This document shows positions 47,901 to 57,429 of a stretch of 64,000 nt of DNA, one piece after another. Origin of the DNA: Tetradesmus obliquus (lineage: Eukaryota; Chlorophyta; Chlorophyceae; Sphaeropleales; Scenedesmaceae); assembly GCA_030272155.1 (NCBI GenBank), contig CP126202.1, positions 186,001-250,000 of the forward strand. Reading direction: 5' to 3'. The notes under the pieces were generated by a model, which did not search any database, was not told the origin of the DNA, and was given only the letters and a program-made list of their open reading frames with translations. Numbering within the stretch: position 1 is the first letter of the stretch; every line of letters starts with the position of its first letter. The translations under genes and the position numbers were made by a program.

Positions 47901-50496
47901 TGTAGGCTCGACTTGAATCTTGAACAATGAAGCGGCAATGCTTCCAAAATGTGTGCAGACCAGAAACCGCAAGCTGCCTTTGCTGCTGCCTGCGCATGTC
48001 AATAAGGAGGCAGTACATGATGTAAACAGCGAAAACCAAAGTCAGCTGGCAGCAGCCTGGCCAGCACCCCACCTTGAGCAGCAGCAGCCAGCGCTCAAAA
48101 GCCAGCAGCAGCTGCGGGGGCGCCAGCGCCCCGGGTGCTGCCAGCGCTGCAGGCAGTGCCCCCAAGATGTCTCCCAGCAGGCTGCACCAGCTGCTCCACA
48201 CATGGTCAAACAGCAGCTTGGTGACCTGTTGGTTGTTACAGCAGCGAGCGCGAAGGCAGCAGGCACACAAGGCAACATGCAGCATTGCTGTCAGCAAGCA
48301 GTTGTACCGCAGCTACCAGCTCGATGCATGCCATGCTGCGCTGCTGCTGCTGCTGCTGCTGTCTCTGTTGCTGCTGTGTTTGTTGGTCTCCTGCAAGTGC
48401 TTCCTGCAAGACCAGAAGCCACCTCTGCAGAGGCCTTTTGGTCTGCCGCCAACGACTTGCTGGACAACTGTTACTGCATGCACGTCACTCAGCAGGCACC
48501 GCCAGTGCAAGCAGCACTTCACGGCTGATGCTGAAACAAAGCAGGCGCCCCGACAGGCAACACTGATGGCCATATGGTGCACTGGCGCACGATGCCAGCC
48601 ACAACACGAGTGCGGCGGTAGTAGTTCCGCTGCTGCTGCTGCTGCTGCCGCTGCTGCTGTGTTTAGTCCTGCAGACCCACCTCTGCAAAGGCCTTCTGGT
48701 CTGCCGCCAGCCGCTTGCTGGACAGCTCCTTGAGCACGTGGTGCAGCACAAAGTAGGTGCGCCGCACCAGCAGCAGCGACGGCCCCGCAGCACTGCCACC
48801 ACCACCTGCTGTTGCTGCTGCTGCTGCTGCATTTGGCTCCAGGCCTGCCAGTAGGTCGCTGAAGAGGCTGGGCCACTGGCTGGGGAAGTCAAAGCGGGCC
48901 ACTTTGGCTACCACCAGCGCCACCTGCACCGCAATCTGCAGACGGAGGCAACACAAACAGGAGCAGGCAATCAAGGAGAGCACACGGGCTATTTGTTAGG
49001 CTGGGCCACTGGCTGGGAAGTTAAAGCGGGCCACCTTGGCCACCACCAGCGCCACCTGCACCGCAATCTGCGAACAGAGGCAGTGCCAGCCGTGCGCCAC
49101 ACAAACCGAAGCAGAGCAACCGGGGGAGCACACATGTAACGTGTCAGGGCACAACAACAGCAAGCTGTGCAGCTTGATGACTGGCTGATGGAAGGGCCTT
49201 GGCCACCACCAGCGCCACCTGCACCACAATCTGCAAGAAATGTATGTGTTGGCACTTGTTGCTGACGCTAACAGAAGGCGGGCAGGTGCACAAAACACAC
49301 GGCTAAAATCTCCAGCGCCGTTGCTGCACCACTGCCTCTTGCAGGACAGCTGGTACGCTGGATGTGGGCTGCCGGGCGTCCACTGTGCAGGCAGCGTTTA
49401 GCTTGTTTCTGGCCATAATTTCATGATAGGAGCTGCAGGAAGTAGTTGCTGTGCCTGACAGGGATGCTCAGCCTCTACAGCTGCTGCTGCACAGCTCAGC
49501 TGCCTCTTGCAGGACAACTGTTACGCAGCACACATCAGCAGACACGCAGGTAGTAGGCAGTTGGTTGTAAAGCGCTACCTGTTTGTCGTCCTGTGGGATG
49601 AACTGCCCCCTCTGCGTGTGCTGCTGCACCAGCTTCCTCTTGTGGGACAGCTGTTGCACATCAGTAATACAAGCACACTTGCAAATAGGCAGCTGGATGT
49701 TAAGCGCAACCTAGTTGTCGTCCTGAGGGCTGAGCTGCAGGAAAAGCCCCCTCTACATGTGCTGCTGCACCAGCTGCCTCTTGCACGACCGATAGCGCAC
49801 AGCAATTATACAGGCATACATACAGTCAGACAGCTGTAACTTCAGCTGCAGCTACCTGGTTGTCATCTTGTGGGATGAGCTGCAGGAAGCGTCCCCTCAG
49901 GTAGGCCCGCTCCTCTGCTGTCAGGCCCCTGCGCAGCCATCCCAACGGGGCAGCAGGTTTAGCAGCAGCCCTTGCAGGACGGCTGGATCAGCATCTGCTG
50001 GCTTGGGCTGGTGTGCTGGTGCGTGGTATGTGATCATGCTGTTGGGCTGTCACCATGTTCAAAAGAGCAGCCATTGCAGCAGAGCCAGAAACACTGCTGC
50101 TGGCCTAGGGCTGCACAGAGCGGCTGCTATGTGCGGCTGACTGATATATCCGTCACATCTGCAGTATTGATTGAGAGCTGGTGTGATGATGTGAGGACCG
50201 ACCATTGCTGGTGTGATGATGTGAGGGCCGACCATTGCTGGTGTGATGATGTGAGGACCGACCATTGCTGGTGTGATGATGTGAGGACCGACCATTGCTG
50301 GCTGCACGAGGCTTAACGCTGCGCTTGCAGCTGCACGAGTTGCCCTGTCACCACATCTCCTGCAAGCGCACCCGCTGTCATATCGCGGCCTCCAGTACTT
50401 GTTGACGCTGTTTTTCAGCTGCACAGCTGCTAGCCAGCGGGCGCTGTGGTCCGCATCCTTGCTGCCAATGACTGCCTGCACACACAGCAGCACAGC

Positions 50497-50546
<50 letters not shown>

Positions 50547-50762
50547 TGTCAAGCTGCTGCTAGTCATCGGTTGCTGCGGCGATCGCTTCGGCTAGCACCA
50601 CGTGCTCACCGCCAAACAGGAGCAGTAGCCTATCCTGCCTTCTATGGATGCCAGCACTGCCTCAGCCTGCTTCTGCGTAGGGGCGTCCGGGCTGAGAGCG
50701 CCCTGCAGCAGCTGCAGCAACTGCGGGATGTCCGCCTCGCTCAATGGTGTGAAGTTTGACAT
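38996..50762 (-). CDS. IPO11: Importin-11 (importin-beta family nuclear transport receptor)
   Basis: Carries cargo into the nucleus by binding Ran-GTP through an N-terminal importin-beta domain followed by HEAT repeats. Fourteen exons close in frame to about 1172 residues: 50762-50610, 50475-50372, 49928-49856, 48935-48681, 48225-48073, 47846-47593, 46913-46709, 45612-44626, 44358-44227, 43441-43183, 41677-41463, 40756-40448, 39927-39688, 39175-38996. Diagnostic importin-11 stretches: SARWLAAVQLKNSVNKYWRP (Ran-binding region), GRFLQLIPQDDNQIAVQVAL, VAKVARFDFPSQWPSLFSDL, VLKELSSKRLAADQKAFAE, VFGLMNLIIERLGQDV and AYGQQLLGACAAYVGE. It is longer than the human protein (975 residues) because of poly-Gln and Gly/Ser inserts in exons 4, 6 and 8. 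Nearly every intron is inflated with exon-edge echoes. Its 3' end lies inside the inverted duplication. Confidence 0.9.
39420..39545 (-). repeat. 3'-edge echo of importin-11 exon 13
   Basis: A ~110-base copy of the exon end (GGATGGCGG.TATGATGACA ... CGGCG.CAG.CG then GTGAG), original at about 39688-39780. It is downstream of the exon, keeps the frame open and retains the donor. Confidence 0.88.
39985..40090 (-). repeat. 5'-edge echo of importin-11 exon 13
   Basis: Copy of the exon start (GCGCTGCTGCAGCAG, then GTGTGTGGCTGGAGCTGGAG), upstream of the true start at 39927. It includes an upstream pyrimidine/GCAG-like context. Confidence 0.85.
40285..40342 (-). repeat. 3'-edge echo of importin-11 exon 12
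   Basis: Decayed copy of the exon end and donor (GGGCTAGCGGCACTGCTGGG, CTG, AAGGTG), downstream of 40448. Confidence 0.75.
41222..41282 (-). repeat. 3'-edge echo of importin-11 exon 11
   Basis: Copies CTGCTGCTGGTGGCGGC.CC through ATGCAG and the GTGA donor, original at about 41463-41520, placed downstream. The frame still reads LLVAAPQLAARLV. Confidence 0.85.
41735..42040 (-). repeat. Three 5'-edge echoes of importin-11 exon 11
   Basis: The acceptor and exon start (TACTGCAG then AGCACATCTCC, CTGCTGTCCAGCCTCATCA) are repeated at about 41740-41795, 41850-41920 and 41975-42030, all upstream of the exon start at 41677. The middle copy also includes the LGGPSFL codons. Flanking CATGCAGTAC-type words repeat too. 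Confidence 0.88.
42150..43090 (-). repeat. Four-copy array of the 3' half of importin-11 exon 10
   Basis: Copies end at about 43084, 42827, 42577 and 42318 and run ~155 bases each, about 250 bases apart. Each begins after GGCAG, covers the codons for PELLEDALCLWLVALRNAP and ends ACCAACAGCACAG. Three stay open to the end; the copy at about 42420-42577 has a small deletion after RNAP that shifts frame. Donors are GT in three copies, but GC in the copy ending at 42930. Unit length is 3n+2, so adding a copy in series would shift frame. Confidence 0.9.
43500..43985 (-). repeat. Ladder of 5'-edge echoes of importin-11 exon 10
   Basis: The acceptor and start of exon 10 (TGCAG then GTGCTGTGCTGTGCTTCGCT, GTCAACGTGCTG) recur four times at about 43515-43555, 43625-43668, 43742-43782 and 43852-43892. 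A fifth, weaker copy lies near 43950-43975. Spacing is about 110 bp, all upstream of the true exon at 43441. The LLVN.L codons are retained in all four good copies. Confidence 0.9.
44108..44148 (-). repeat. 3'-edge echo of importin-11 exon 9
   Basis: Short copy of the exon end (AGCCTGCTGCGC.TACAG followed by GT), downstream of 44227. Confidence 0.7.
45905..46575 (-). repeat. 3'-edge echoes of importin-11 exon 7
   Basis: The exon end (GGCTGCGACGGCTACGCGGG, GGCAGCGGCATGGGCAGCGC, donor GTGAGT) is copied at least four times: about 46498-46575, 46310-46385, 46165-46245 and 45905-45985. They decay with distance from the exon. Unit spacing of about 160-200 bp includes conserved intron words (GAGCGGCTCAAG). 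Confidence 0.88.
46960..47255 (-). repeat. 5'-edge echoes of importin-11 exon 7
   Basis: Three copies of the acceptor and exon start (GCAG then GTCCTTCCA.GCAGCCGG.G, CTGCTGCCCACACTGGA) at about 46980-47035, 47085-47130 and 47190-47255, upstream of 46913. Confidence 0.85.
47466..47525 (-). repeat. 3'-edge echo of importin-11 exon 6
   Basis: Copies the exon end (GAGCCAGGTGCAGCAGGAGC, CACCGTTGGTGAG), original at 47593-47640, downstream. Confidence 0.85.
48398..48475 (-). repeat. 3'-edge echo of importin-11 exon 4
   Basis: Copies CAGCAAG.CG.TGGCGGCAGACCA.AAGGCC through GCAGAG and the donor GTGG, downstream of 48681. Confidence 0.85.
48990..49240 (-). repeat. Two 5'-edge echoes of importin-11 exon 4
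   Basis: The acceptor and exon start (GCAGATTGCGGTGCAGGTGG, CGCTGGTGGT.GCCAA) recur at about 48992-49072 and 49195-49238, upstream of 48935. The nearer copy continues to CCAGTGGCCCAGCCT, but a stop codon follows. Confidence 0.88.
49500..49850 (-). repeat. Echoes around importin-11 exon 3 donor
   Basis: Two long repeats at about 49555-49650 and 49685-49790 share TGGTGCAGCAGCAC, AGAGGGGGC and a decayed exon 3 end (CAGGACGACAA.CAGGTAGCG). A weaker third lies near 49480-49510. All are downstream of exon 3 (49856). Confidence 0.8.
50181..50300. repeat. 30-bp minisatellite in importin-11 intron 2
   Basis: Four direct copies of a 30-base unit (begins GTGTGATGATGTGAGG, ends CCATTGCTG), with one A/G variant in copy 2. 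There are no spacers, so this is not a CRISPR array. Confidence 0.96.
50500..50546. repeat. CAG triplet run in importin-11 intron 1
   Basis: About 15 uninterrupted CAG units directly upstream (minus strand) of the exon 2 acceptor. Read on the coding strand it is a CTG run a few bases before the acceptor, a recurring arrangement here. Confidence 0.9.
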
Positions 50763-51318
50763 GATTATTTGAATGTGCTGGTGACTGAAGTGGTGAATTC
50801 AGCGCCAACAAGCACTACAGCATTGCACGTTGGCGTACTGCAGCCTGCACGCTTTGCGATTGCTACGGCAGCAACCTATCGGCTGGAAAGGCGCACTATT
50901 ATAGCTGCTACTACCATGTATGGCTGCAAGCAATCCTATGGCATCCAAGTGACCGTCAGAGTCAACGGCAGTAGCATGTCACTGACTGGCAGTAGCCCAA
51001 GTGCTCAGCTGGGCCCCCCCTGAAAGTATGAGTCGGTGATGACATTTTTCGAGCCACAAGCAGAGATGCATATCACAGCTCAGTCACTGTACTGGCAGAC
51101 AACACTCAGCAAGCCCCTTTACAGGCAAAGGCGCAACAGCCCGCACCCAGATCCAGAACCGTTGTTACTGTGACAAACCCCACTCATCCATGCACTTGAA
51201 GGCATCAAATGGCCAGAATTTGTGAGCCTGCAGACGGGCACCACAAAACAGTAACACTGCTCGACGGGAATTGATCACTGTACTATCATCACTCGCTGAT
51301 CACACAATCACCAAGCCC
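50763..51318. promoter_or_regulatory. Intergenic region upstream of importin-11
   Basis: 556 bases between the importin-11 ATG and the stop of the bZIP-like gene, both on the minus strand. It should hold the importin-11 promoter and bZIP 3' end. No motif is clear enough to name. Confidence 0.4.
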
Positions 51319-53223
51319 TCAGGCGTCTGTTCCCTGCTGCTGGTCAGTACCCGCCACCAGCACGCCCGCCACCGCCCGCATCAGCGGGAAGTGCGGCCAG
51401 CTGGCCACACACAGCACGCCGATCTGCTGCCGGCCCAGCACACACAGCATGGCCCAGCCAAACAGCATCACCATAGCACGGCCCCTCACTAGGTTCCACT
51501 CTACTGCATTGGCCAAGTCTAGGTAGCCCTGCAGGTCACTGCCTGACAGGGGAGAGCAAATGCAACCAGCCCCACTGCTGGAACCAGCAGCAGCACCCGG
51601 CGTGCTTGGCCTGATGCGTGCGGCTGCTCCTGTCACCACACCCTGCCGCGCTGTCCTGCCTACTGCTGCCCCCCCTCCTCCTGCGGCTGCTGCAGTGCTG
51701 CCGTCTTCCAGCTTCTGCTGCAGCTGCTGCACCAGCTGCTGCCTCTCCAAATTGAGCTTTTCAATGGCAGCCGTGTACAGCTGCCACGCTGCTTTCAGCT
51801 GCTGCCGCTGCCACGGCTGCACAGCCAGCTGCCGCGCCACTGCCACCCACTTTGACATCGGCACCACATCATGCAGGAAGCTCTGCAAATTCACTGTGCC
51901 GGCACTGATGTCAGTCTCGGGCTCACTGCCAGCTGCCACACCACCAGCAGAAACAGCAGCAGTAGCAGCAGCAGTGGTGCTGCTGCTGCCGCCAGTGTCA
52001 CTGCTGCTGTTGTGAGCTGAGTCAGCTGCAAGGTCTGGCACTCCAACCTTCTGGCTGATCTTCCACAGTGATAGCGCCTCAACAAGGTTGAAGGGAAAGG
52101 CCGGACAGCCGCCTGCATCAGCCACATTGCTGCCTTGCTGCTGCTGCTGCTGCTGCTGTGTACTTGCTGGTGCTGCTGCTGCAGCAGCCAAGCTGGCACT
52201 CGCCTCCAGCACATACTGCTTGTAACGCTGCAGCACATCCGGCACTTCCTGCTGCTGCTGGCCTGCTGCTGCCGATCCTGCTGTTGCTGCTGCTGCTTGA
52301 TGTGGCCCTGCAGGGCCTCCCTCCCTGCCCAGTAGCACTGCAGCAGTGAGCTGCTCCACCTCGGCTGCATCTGCAAACACAGCTTGCCTAGCTGTTTGGC
52401 TGGGCCCCACAGACAGCCTAAGGGCATCCAGCTGCGCTGACAGCGCCTGCTGTGCCCCAAGGCTGTTCTCTAATGCCGCCTGCTTGTGCAGCAGCGCCTG
52501 CTGCTGCGCCTGCAGCTGCTGCAGCAGCGCCAGCTTCTCGGCCACTTCCTGCTCCATGCTGGACACCTGAGCAGCAGCACCAGCAGCGGCAGCGGCAGCA
52601 GCAGTAGCAAGTGAACAGCACATGGGTGTAGGCATGGTACATGACGAGTCATTGTTGAGCAGTCGACAAGCTACCTGCAGGTCGACATCAACAGCAGGTA
52701 TGCCTGTTGAAGCAGAGCTGAGCAGTGGTGTGGATTTAGAAGCACCTAACCCTGCCGCACTGATTGTTATTCAGAAGCCAACAACAGCACTGCAAAATGC
52801 ATTGCCACCCTGACACAGCACACACTGCCCACGCTGCGCACCATTTCCTTCTTGCGCTGTCTGTACTTGAGGATAGTCGTGTAGCCTTTGCTGTATGCAC
52901 CCTCAACCTTGGGGGGCCGGCCACGCCTGGCAGTGGCCTGCTGCTTGAGTTGCTGCACCTCTTGCTGCTGCTGCTGCTGAGCCGCAGAACCTTGAGTGGT
53001 AGCAGCCGATGTGCTAGGCGGGTCGGCTGTCGCTGCAGCGACGCTCTTGGCTCCAGCTGCTGGTGCTGGTTCTGCTGGCGGTGCTGCTGGTGCTGGCGGT
53101 GGTGTTGGTGGTGGTGCCACTGCAGTGACAGGCTGCTGCAGTATGCTTGCATCGATGCCTGCAAAAGGGCTGGGGATGGCTGCGCCTGCTACAGGAAGCG
53201 GGCTGACAGTATATGACATCAGC

Positions 53224-53264
<41 letters not shown>

Positions 53265-53561
53265 CTGCCCGGCAAATGGCGACGTATGGCAGGGCATGCC
53301 TGCTGTTGCAGTGGGCCCCTGAGGCCCTGCAGCGCCCTGTGACTGCCAGTGAGGGAACAGAACCTGCATGTTGCTGCCTGCTTCTGCCGTATTCCACTGA
53401 AATGTAGCCTGCATGACGTCCGCAAAGGTGGGTGCAGCAGCTACTGCTGCTGCTGCACTCCCATCTCCTTCTGCCACATCGGGCATAGCCATGTCCAGTG
53501 CATCGAGAAGGCTTTCGACCAGCTGTGAGTCTACTCCGGACATTAAAGTTGCGAGGTCCAT
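51319..53561 (-). CDS. bZIP-like transcription factor
   Basis: Two exons, 53561-52842 and 52566-51319, join in frame to about 655 residues. An acidic N-terminus (MDLATLMSGVDSQLVESLLD) is followed by a long Gln/Ala/Pro-rich region. Next come an AT-hook-like GRPPK and a basic stretch ending LKYRQRKKEM, joined to VSSMEQEVAEKLALLQQLQA and a long coiled coil. The Q/R-R-K-K-E-x-V pattern followed by hydrophobic heptads is the bZIP signature, though the usual N-x7-R of the basic region is not clean. The C-terminal half (FLHDVVPMSKWVAVARQLAV; LSGSDLQGYLDLANAVEWNL) is ordered but not recognised. Likely a nuclear DNA-binding regulator. The intron of about 275 bases falls exactly between the basic region and the zipper. 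Confidence 0.72.
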
Positions 53562-54299
53562 TGTGTGCAGCTTGAGTGCAGAGTGTGTTGGTCGACTGTT
53601 GCCTCTGTCCGATCACCAGAAACGAAGCAGTGCACGCAATTCAAAAACGCTTTGAGCGCGCTTATTGTCGGACCTCACTTCATGAAAAGGAACAGCTGCA
53701 CCATCCTGCTACCTCATCCTGTCGGAGCCTTTTTGAAACCACGTGGTTCAACAGTTGAACTTCAACTGAACAGCCTGCCACCCGGTGACAGCTACAGGTG
53801 ACCGGTAGCTGTCACAAGTAACCCAAATAGGGGGCATCTTTCAGCCCGTCAGATTGAATTAAATTGTTGCGGCAGGGCATCCACAGCTATACACACCGCA
53901 CATGCAATGGCATGTGCACTGGACTCTGTCTATGCAGGTTGCTCTGGCTGGTACCCAAATCATGATCACCACAACCTGCAACAGCTGCCGCATCTGCTTG
54001 AGACATACGAGGCATAAAGTTGGTGCTTGCGGTTCCCAAACTCCTGCCAAGTGTACAATGGCATGGCACAGTGCGCCACACCTTCCAATGTTTGGCAGCG
54101 GCGCAGGCATCTCATCCGCTGCAAGCATCAGTCGTACGCGCCACAGTTTTGAGGTGGCATGTTGCGAAGCTGCCGTACACTGCTGCACTCCATTGCAGCT
54201 GCCAGCTGTGCCCACAGCTGCACTGCCGTACCGTACGCCAGTGTGACACTGCTGCATGCCACTGCAGCTGTTTACAGAACTGCAGGAAACACACATTGC
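53562..54299. other. Region between the bZIP-like gene and the DUF1232 gene
   Basis: Contains the bZIP-like promoter. A copy of GTGGGCACAGCTGGCAGCTGC at about 54195-54220 echoes 54308-54335. No other coding signal is convincing. Confidence 0.4.
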
Positions 54300-54436
54300 A
54301 GTAGCACAACGCAGCTGCCAGCTGTGCCCACTGGCCATCATCATAGTCAGGAGCCTTTGGGTAGGGAGGCTTCTGGTCCAGCATTGCTTGCAGGTGCGCA
54401 GGTGTGCATTGCAACCATGCGTAAAACTGCCTTCTA
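54300..54436 (-). other. Possible frame-shifted continuation of the DUF1232 gene
   Basis: Directly past the predicted stop at 54437, another minus-strand frame reads RRQFYAWLQCTPAHLQAMLD followed by QKPPYPKAPDYDDGQWAQLA, which looks like genuine protein. It would follow on from ...[10 protein letters not shown] if one base were shifted in the GGGGCGGG tract near 54450. It could be a sequencing error, a real frameshift, or an overlapping exon of another gene. I cannot decide. Confidence 0.4.
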
Positions 54437-57390
54437 TCATAGCACCCGCCCCGCATCTGCCAGCAGGGCCACATTCCACTCGTCTCGCCGCCGCGCTTCA
54501 TACCGCAGCCTTGAAATCATCCACACCGAAAACACAATCGCAGCAACACCCCCCGTGCCTGCTAGCACTGCCCATTCATACGGCCGAAGGTCATCATCCC
54601 CGTACTGCCGCACCAGCCAGTGCACCAGCAGCAGCAGCCCGGCCGTCCAGAGTACGAAGACTAGCACGGCCACCACCCAGTTGCGCTCCAGCAGCAGCGG
54701 CTCCTCTTCAGCCCGCTGCCGGCACTCCTGCATCACCTGCGGCGCACAGATACAAGGCATAGGCATGTTGAGCAACCAGCACATGCGTACATTGATCATA
54801 GCAGCAGCGGCTCCTCCTCAGCTTGCACAGAAGCAAAATAGACCACAAGCAAATACTCGTCAGCAGTAGGATACCTCACATGCAGTGCAGCCTGCATCAC
54901 CTGCGGCACATGGCAGTGTAGAGAGAGAGGAGTAACTCACATGTAGCAAGTCAAACCGTTACATAAACAAATGTACAAGGAGCTCCACACCCACCTGTGC
55001 AGATATGAGTCTGTACAAAACCCACCACCCCGGCGGCAGCAGCAGCATGTTGTCAAGCAAGGCAAGCACATAAAGAAAACATCCAACTCACACAACCCTG
55101 TGCCGGTATGAGTTTACAGGAGACCCGCGGCCCCAGCGGCAGCATCAGCATGTCGGCAAATCTGCTCATGTACCAGTCCGCATAGAACTTACCTGTGCCG
55201 GTATAAGTTTGTAAAACACCCACAGCCCCAGCGGCAGCAGCAGCATGTCGTCCAGCAGCCCCAGCACGGGGTTGAAGTCCGGGATGAGGTCCAGCAGCAT
55301 GTGATGTTCAGGCGACATCAGCACTGGCTGGCCCCTGCACACACTTACCTGTGCCACTACGAGCTTGCAGGATGCCCACAGCCCCAGGGGCAGCAGCCGC
55401 ATGTCGTCCAGCAGTCGAAGCACTACATCAACATTTGCCTCACACCCACCTGTGCTGGTATAAGCTTATACGAGACCCACAGCCCCAGCGGCAGCAGCAG
55501 CATGTCATCCAGCAGCCCCAGCACGGGGATGAAGTCCGGGATGAGGTCCAGCGGGCTCAGCGCATACGCCAGCACCAGCCACGGCAGCAGCTTGCTCAGC
55601 ACGGGGGTCCGGGGATCGTGCACTGCAGCACATAAACAGCAATGAAGGAGCACAAAGATCAGCGCGCCGTTTAGCAGCATCTTGGACAACACGGGGCTCC
55701 AACAACTGTGCACTGCGCAGCAGAGTGGCAAAACAGCAAGATAAGGGGTGTTGAATAGCGCCAGCACCAGCCACGGCATCAGCTTGGGCAGCACAGGCGT
55801 GTGCAGGTCATGCACTGCAACCAAAGGCAGCACGGCCACACAGCCCAGGAAGGAAAGACGTGTGTGTGTCATTGAGCCAGCACAAGCCACGGCAGCAGCT
55901 TGCTCAGCACGGGGGTCCGGGGGTCATGCACTGAACGGCGTGGCGGCATGATGCAGAGTGTGAGGAGGCAGGGCTGTGCATGACGTTCAGCAGTGTGCTC
56001 AGCTACAGCGCCCAGGGATGATGCACTGCAAGGTGGTGCGCAACACAGCCAGGAGAGAAGCATTCATCAATCCAGCACCAGCAACGGCAGCAGGTTGGGC
56101 AGTGCCGGCGTCCGGATATCGTGCACTGCAATCAAGGCAACACGGCCACACTGCAAAGGAAGGCAAGGAGCATGTCATGAGCCAGCACCAGCCACGGCAG
56201 CAGCTTGGCCATCACGGAGGTCAGGGGATCGTGCACTGCAGCACAACAACAGCTGCTGCTGCCTGATGCCCCCATGAAAGCCTGGAGTGTGTGCACTGCC
56301 TGCCTCCATGCTGGCACATGACAACGACTGTCGGACGCTGCTGTGGGTATGCTGTGCTACCCCATGTCAGTACAATGCAGTGATGACGCTGTGGCATATT
56401 TCATCAAGTGCTCAAAGTCCTGATCTCCCTGGAGCTCGCGTGCTGCGGAGTGTCCGCACAACAGCAGATCACAACAGACCACACACGACATATAAACCAA
56501 CAAAACATCTGCTGTGGGTCGTGTGGCCGCATTCCTGCTGACTGCGCATGCACGGGCAGCAGCAGCGCACACACACTGCGGGCTAGCAGGGATGCTGTGG
56601 CGCCACTGGCGGCACTGTTGAGAACAGCCCATCTCGTGGGACCAGGGTGCTGCGTGATGTAACACTGCGTGGCGCTGCTGCCTCCTCACCTGCATAGTAC
56701 AGCGCTAGCACGTCCCGCTTGAGCGCCTTCACTCGCGCGTTGAAGGCCTGCCAGCAGCCAGTCTCTGCATCTGCAGCTGCTGCAGAACGTCACAATGGCA
56801 TTGCAGGCGCATGGCAAAAAGACTGCGTGAGGACAATGCTAATGATGATGCGCGCTCGTTTGAAAGCTGCTTACTTTGTTCGTGGTGAGCACATGGTGAA
56901 GTCAGGTGCAGGAGTTGATTATGATCGTCGTTGCAAGTGGGATGCAGGCCACTGCAAGGCAAGCCGTACCATGTGCGCACAGCAGCCATGTGGTGGCTGT
57001 AATGCCACTTGACATGCACCGATAGAGTGACATGCCATGTGTGTGACCATTCAAGTAGAGTACACAGCTCTATTGCATTCTTCAGCTTTAAGATTTTGCT
57101 TGCTGTTGCGCAGTGAGGCAGGGCAGACACTGCTGGTGCTGCTGTTGCCGCCGCTTAAGTTGCTGCTGCTGCTGCTCACCTTCTGACTCCCATCCTGCAC
57201 TGGACGGCGCGCCTGGCATTTGATGTACTATGTGATCGTCAGAGAACGTGACTCGCCGGCTGAGTGCCGAGTTAGGTGTGGCTGCACTGTCTTTTTGGCT
57301 GTCTGCTGCCTCTGCTGAGGATGCTCCCGCCAGGAAGGCCTGGGCGTCGCTGACCCCGTCGTGATCGTTTTGTAGATGTTGTTCTGTCAT
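54437..57390 (-). CDS. DUF1232 (YkvA-like) membrane protein
   Basis: Exons 57390-57180, 56770-56690, 55622-55450 and 54736-54437 join in frame to about 254 residues. Exon 1 is polar ([20 protein letters not shown]). Exon 2 reads [20 protein letters not shown]. Exon 3 is the DUF1232 core ([20 protein letters not shown], then [15 protein letters not shown], the family signature). Exon 4 has a charged segment and two membrane helices ([20 protein letters not shown] and [20 protein letters not shown]). The family is widespread in bacteria and algae without a settled biochemical role; I infer an integral membrane protein. The true C-terminus is uncertain because a coding-like sequence continues in another frame. 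Exon 3 has the largest echo ladder of the window on both sides. Confidence 0.82.
54790..54912 (-). repeat. 5'-edge echoes of DUF1232 exon 4
   Basis: GCCGCAGGTGATGCAGG (acceptor plus exon start) recurs at about 54890-54912, and TGAGGAGGAGCCGCTGCTGC (a later part of the exon start) at about 54797-54822. Both are upstream of 54736. Confidence 0.75.
54985..55412 (-). repeat. Four 3'-edge echoes of DUF1232 exon 3
   Basis: Copies of GACATGCTGCTGCTGCCGCT, GGGGCTGTGGGT, AAACTTATACCGGCACAG and a GT donor at about 55345-55412, 55190-55297, 55090-55158 and 54985-55060. The second is long and still encodes [14 protein letters not shown]. All are downstream of the exon end (55450). Confidence 0.9.
55655..56245 (-). 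repeat. Five or six 5'-edge echoes of DUF1232 exon 3
   Basis: Copies of the acceptor and exon start (TGCAG then TGCACGATCCC.GGACCCCCG, CTGCTGCCGTGGCTGGTGCT) at about 55655-55715, 55750-55820, 55865-55936, 56050-56133 and 56165-56242, with a short remnant near 56020. Spacing is about 90-120 bp, all upstream of 55622. Each copy diverges after the LVLA codons. Confidence 0.9.
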
Positions 57391-57429
57391 TTTGCAATGG
57401 GTGTGAACTGGGAATTTGACGTGTAAGCG

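Noticed and set aside
50181..50300. CRISPR-like array
   Set aside because: The four 30-base repeats are directly adjacent with no spacers, and the DNA is a eukaryotic intron.
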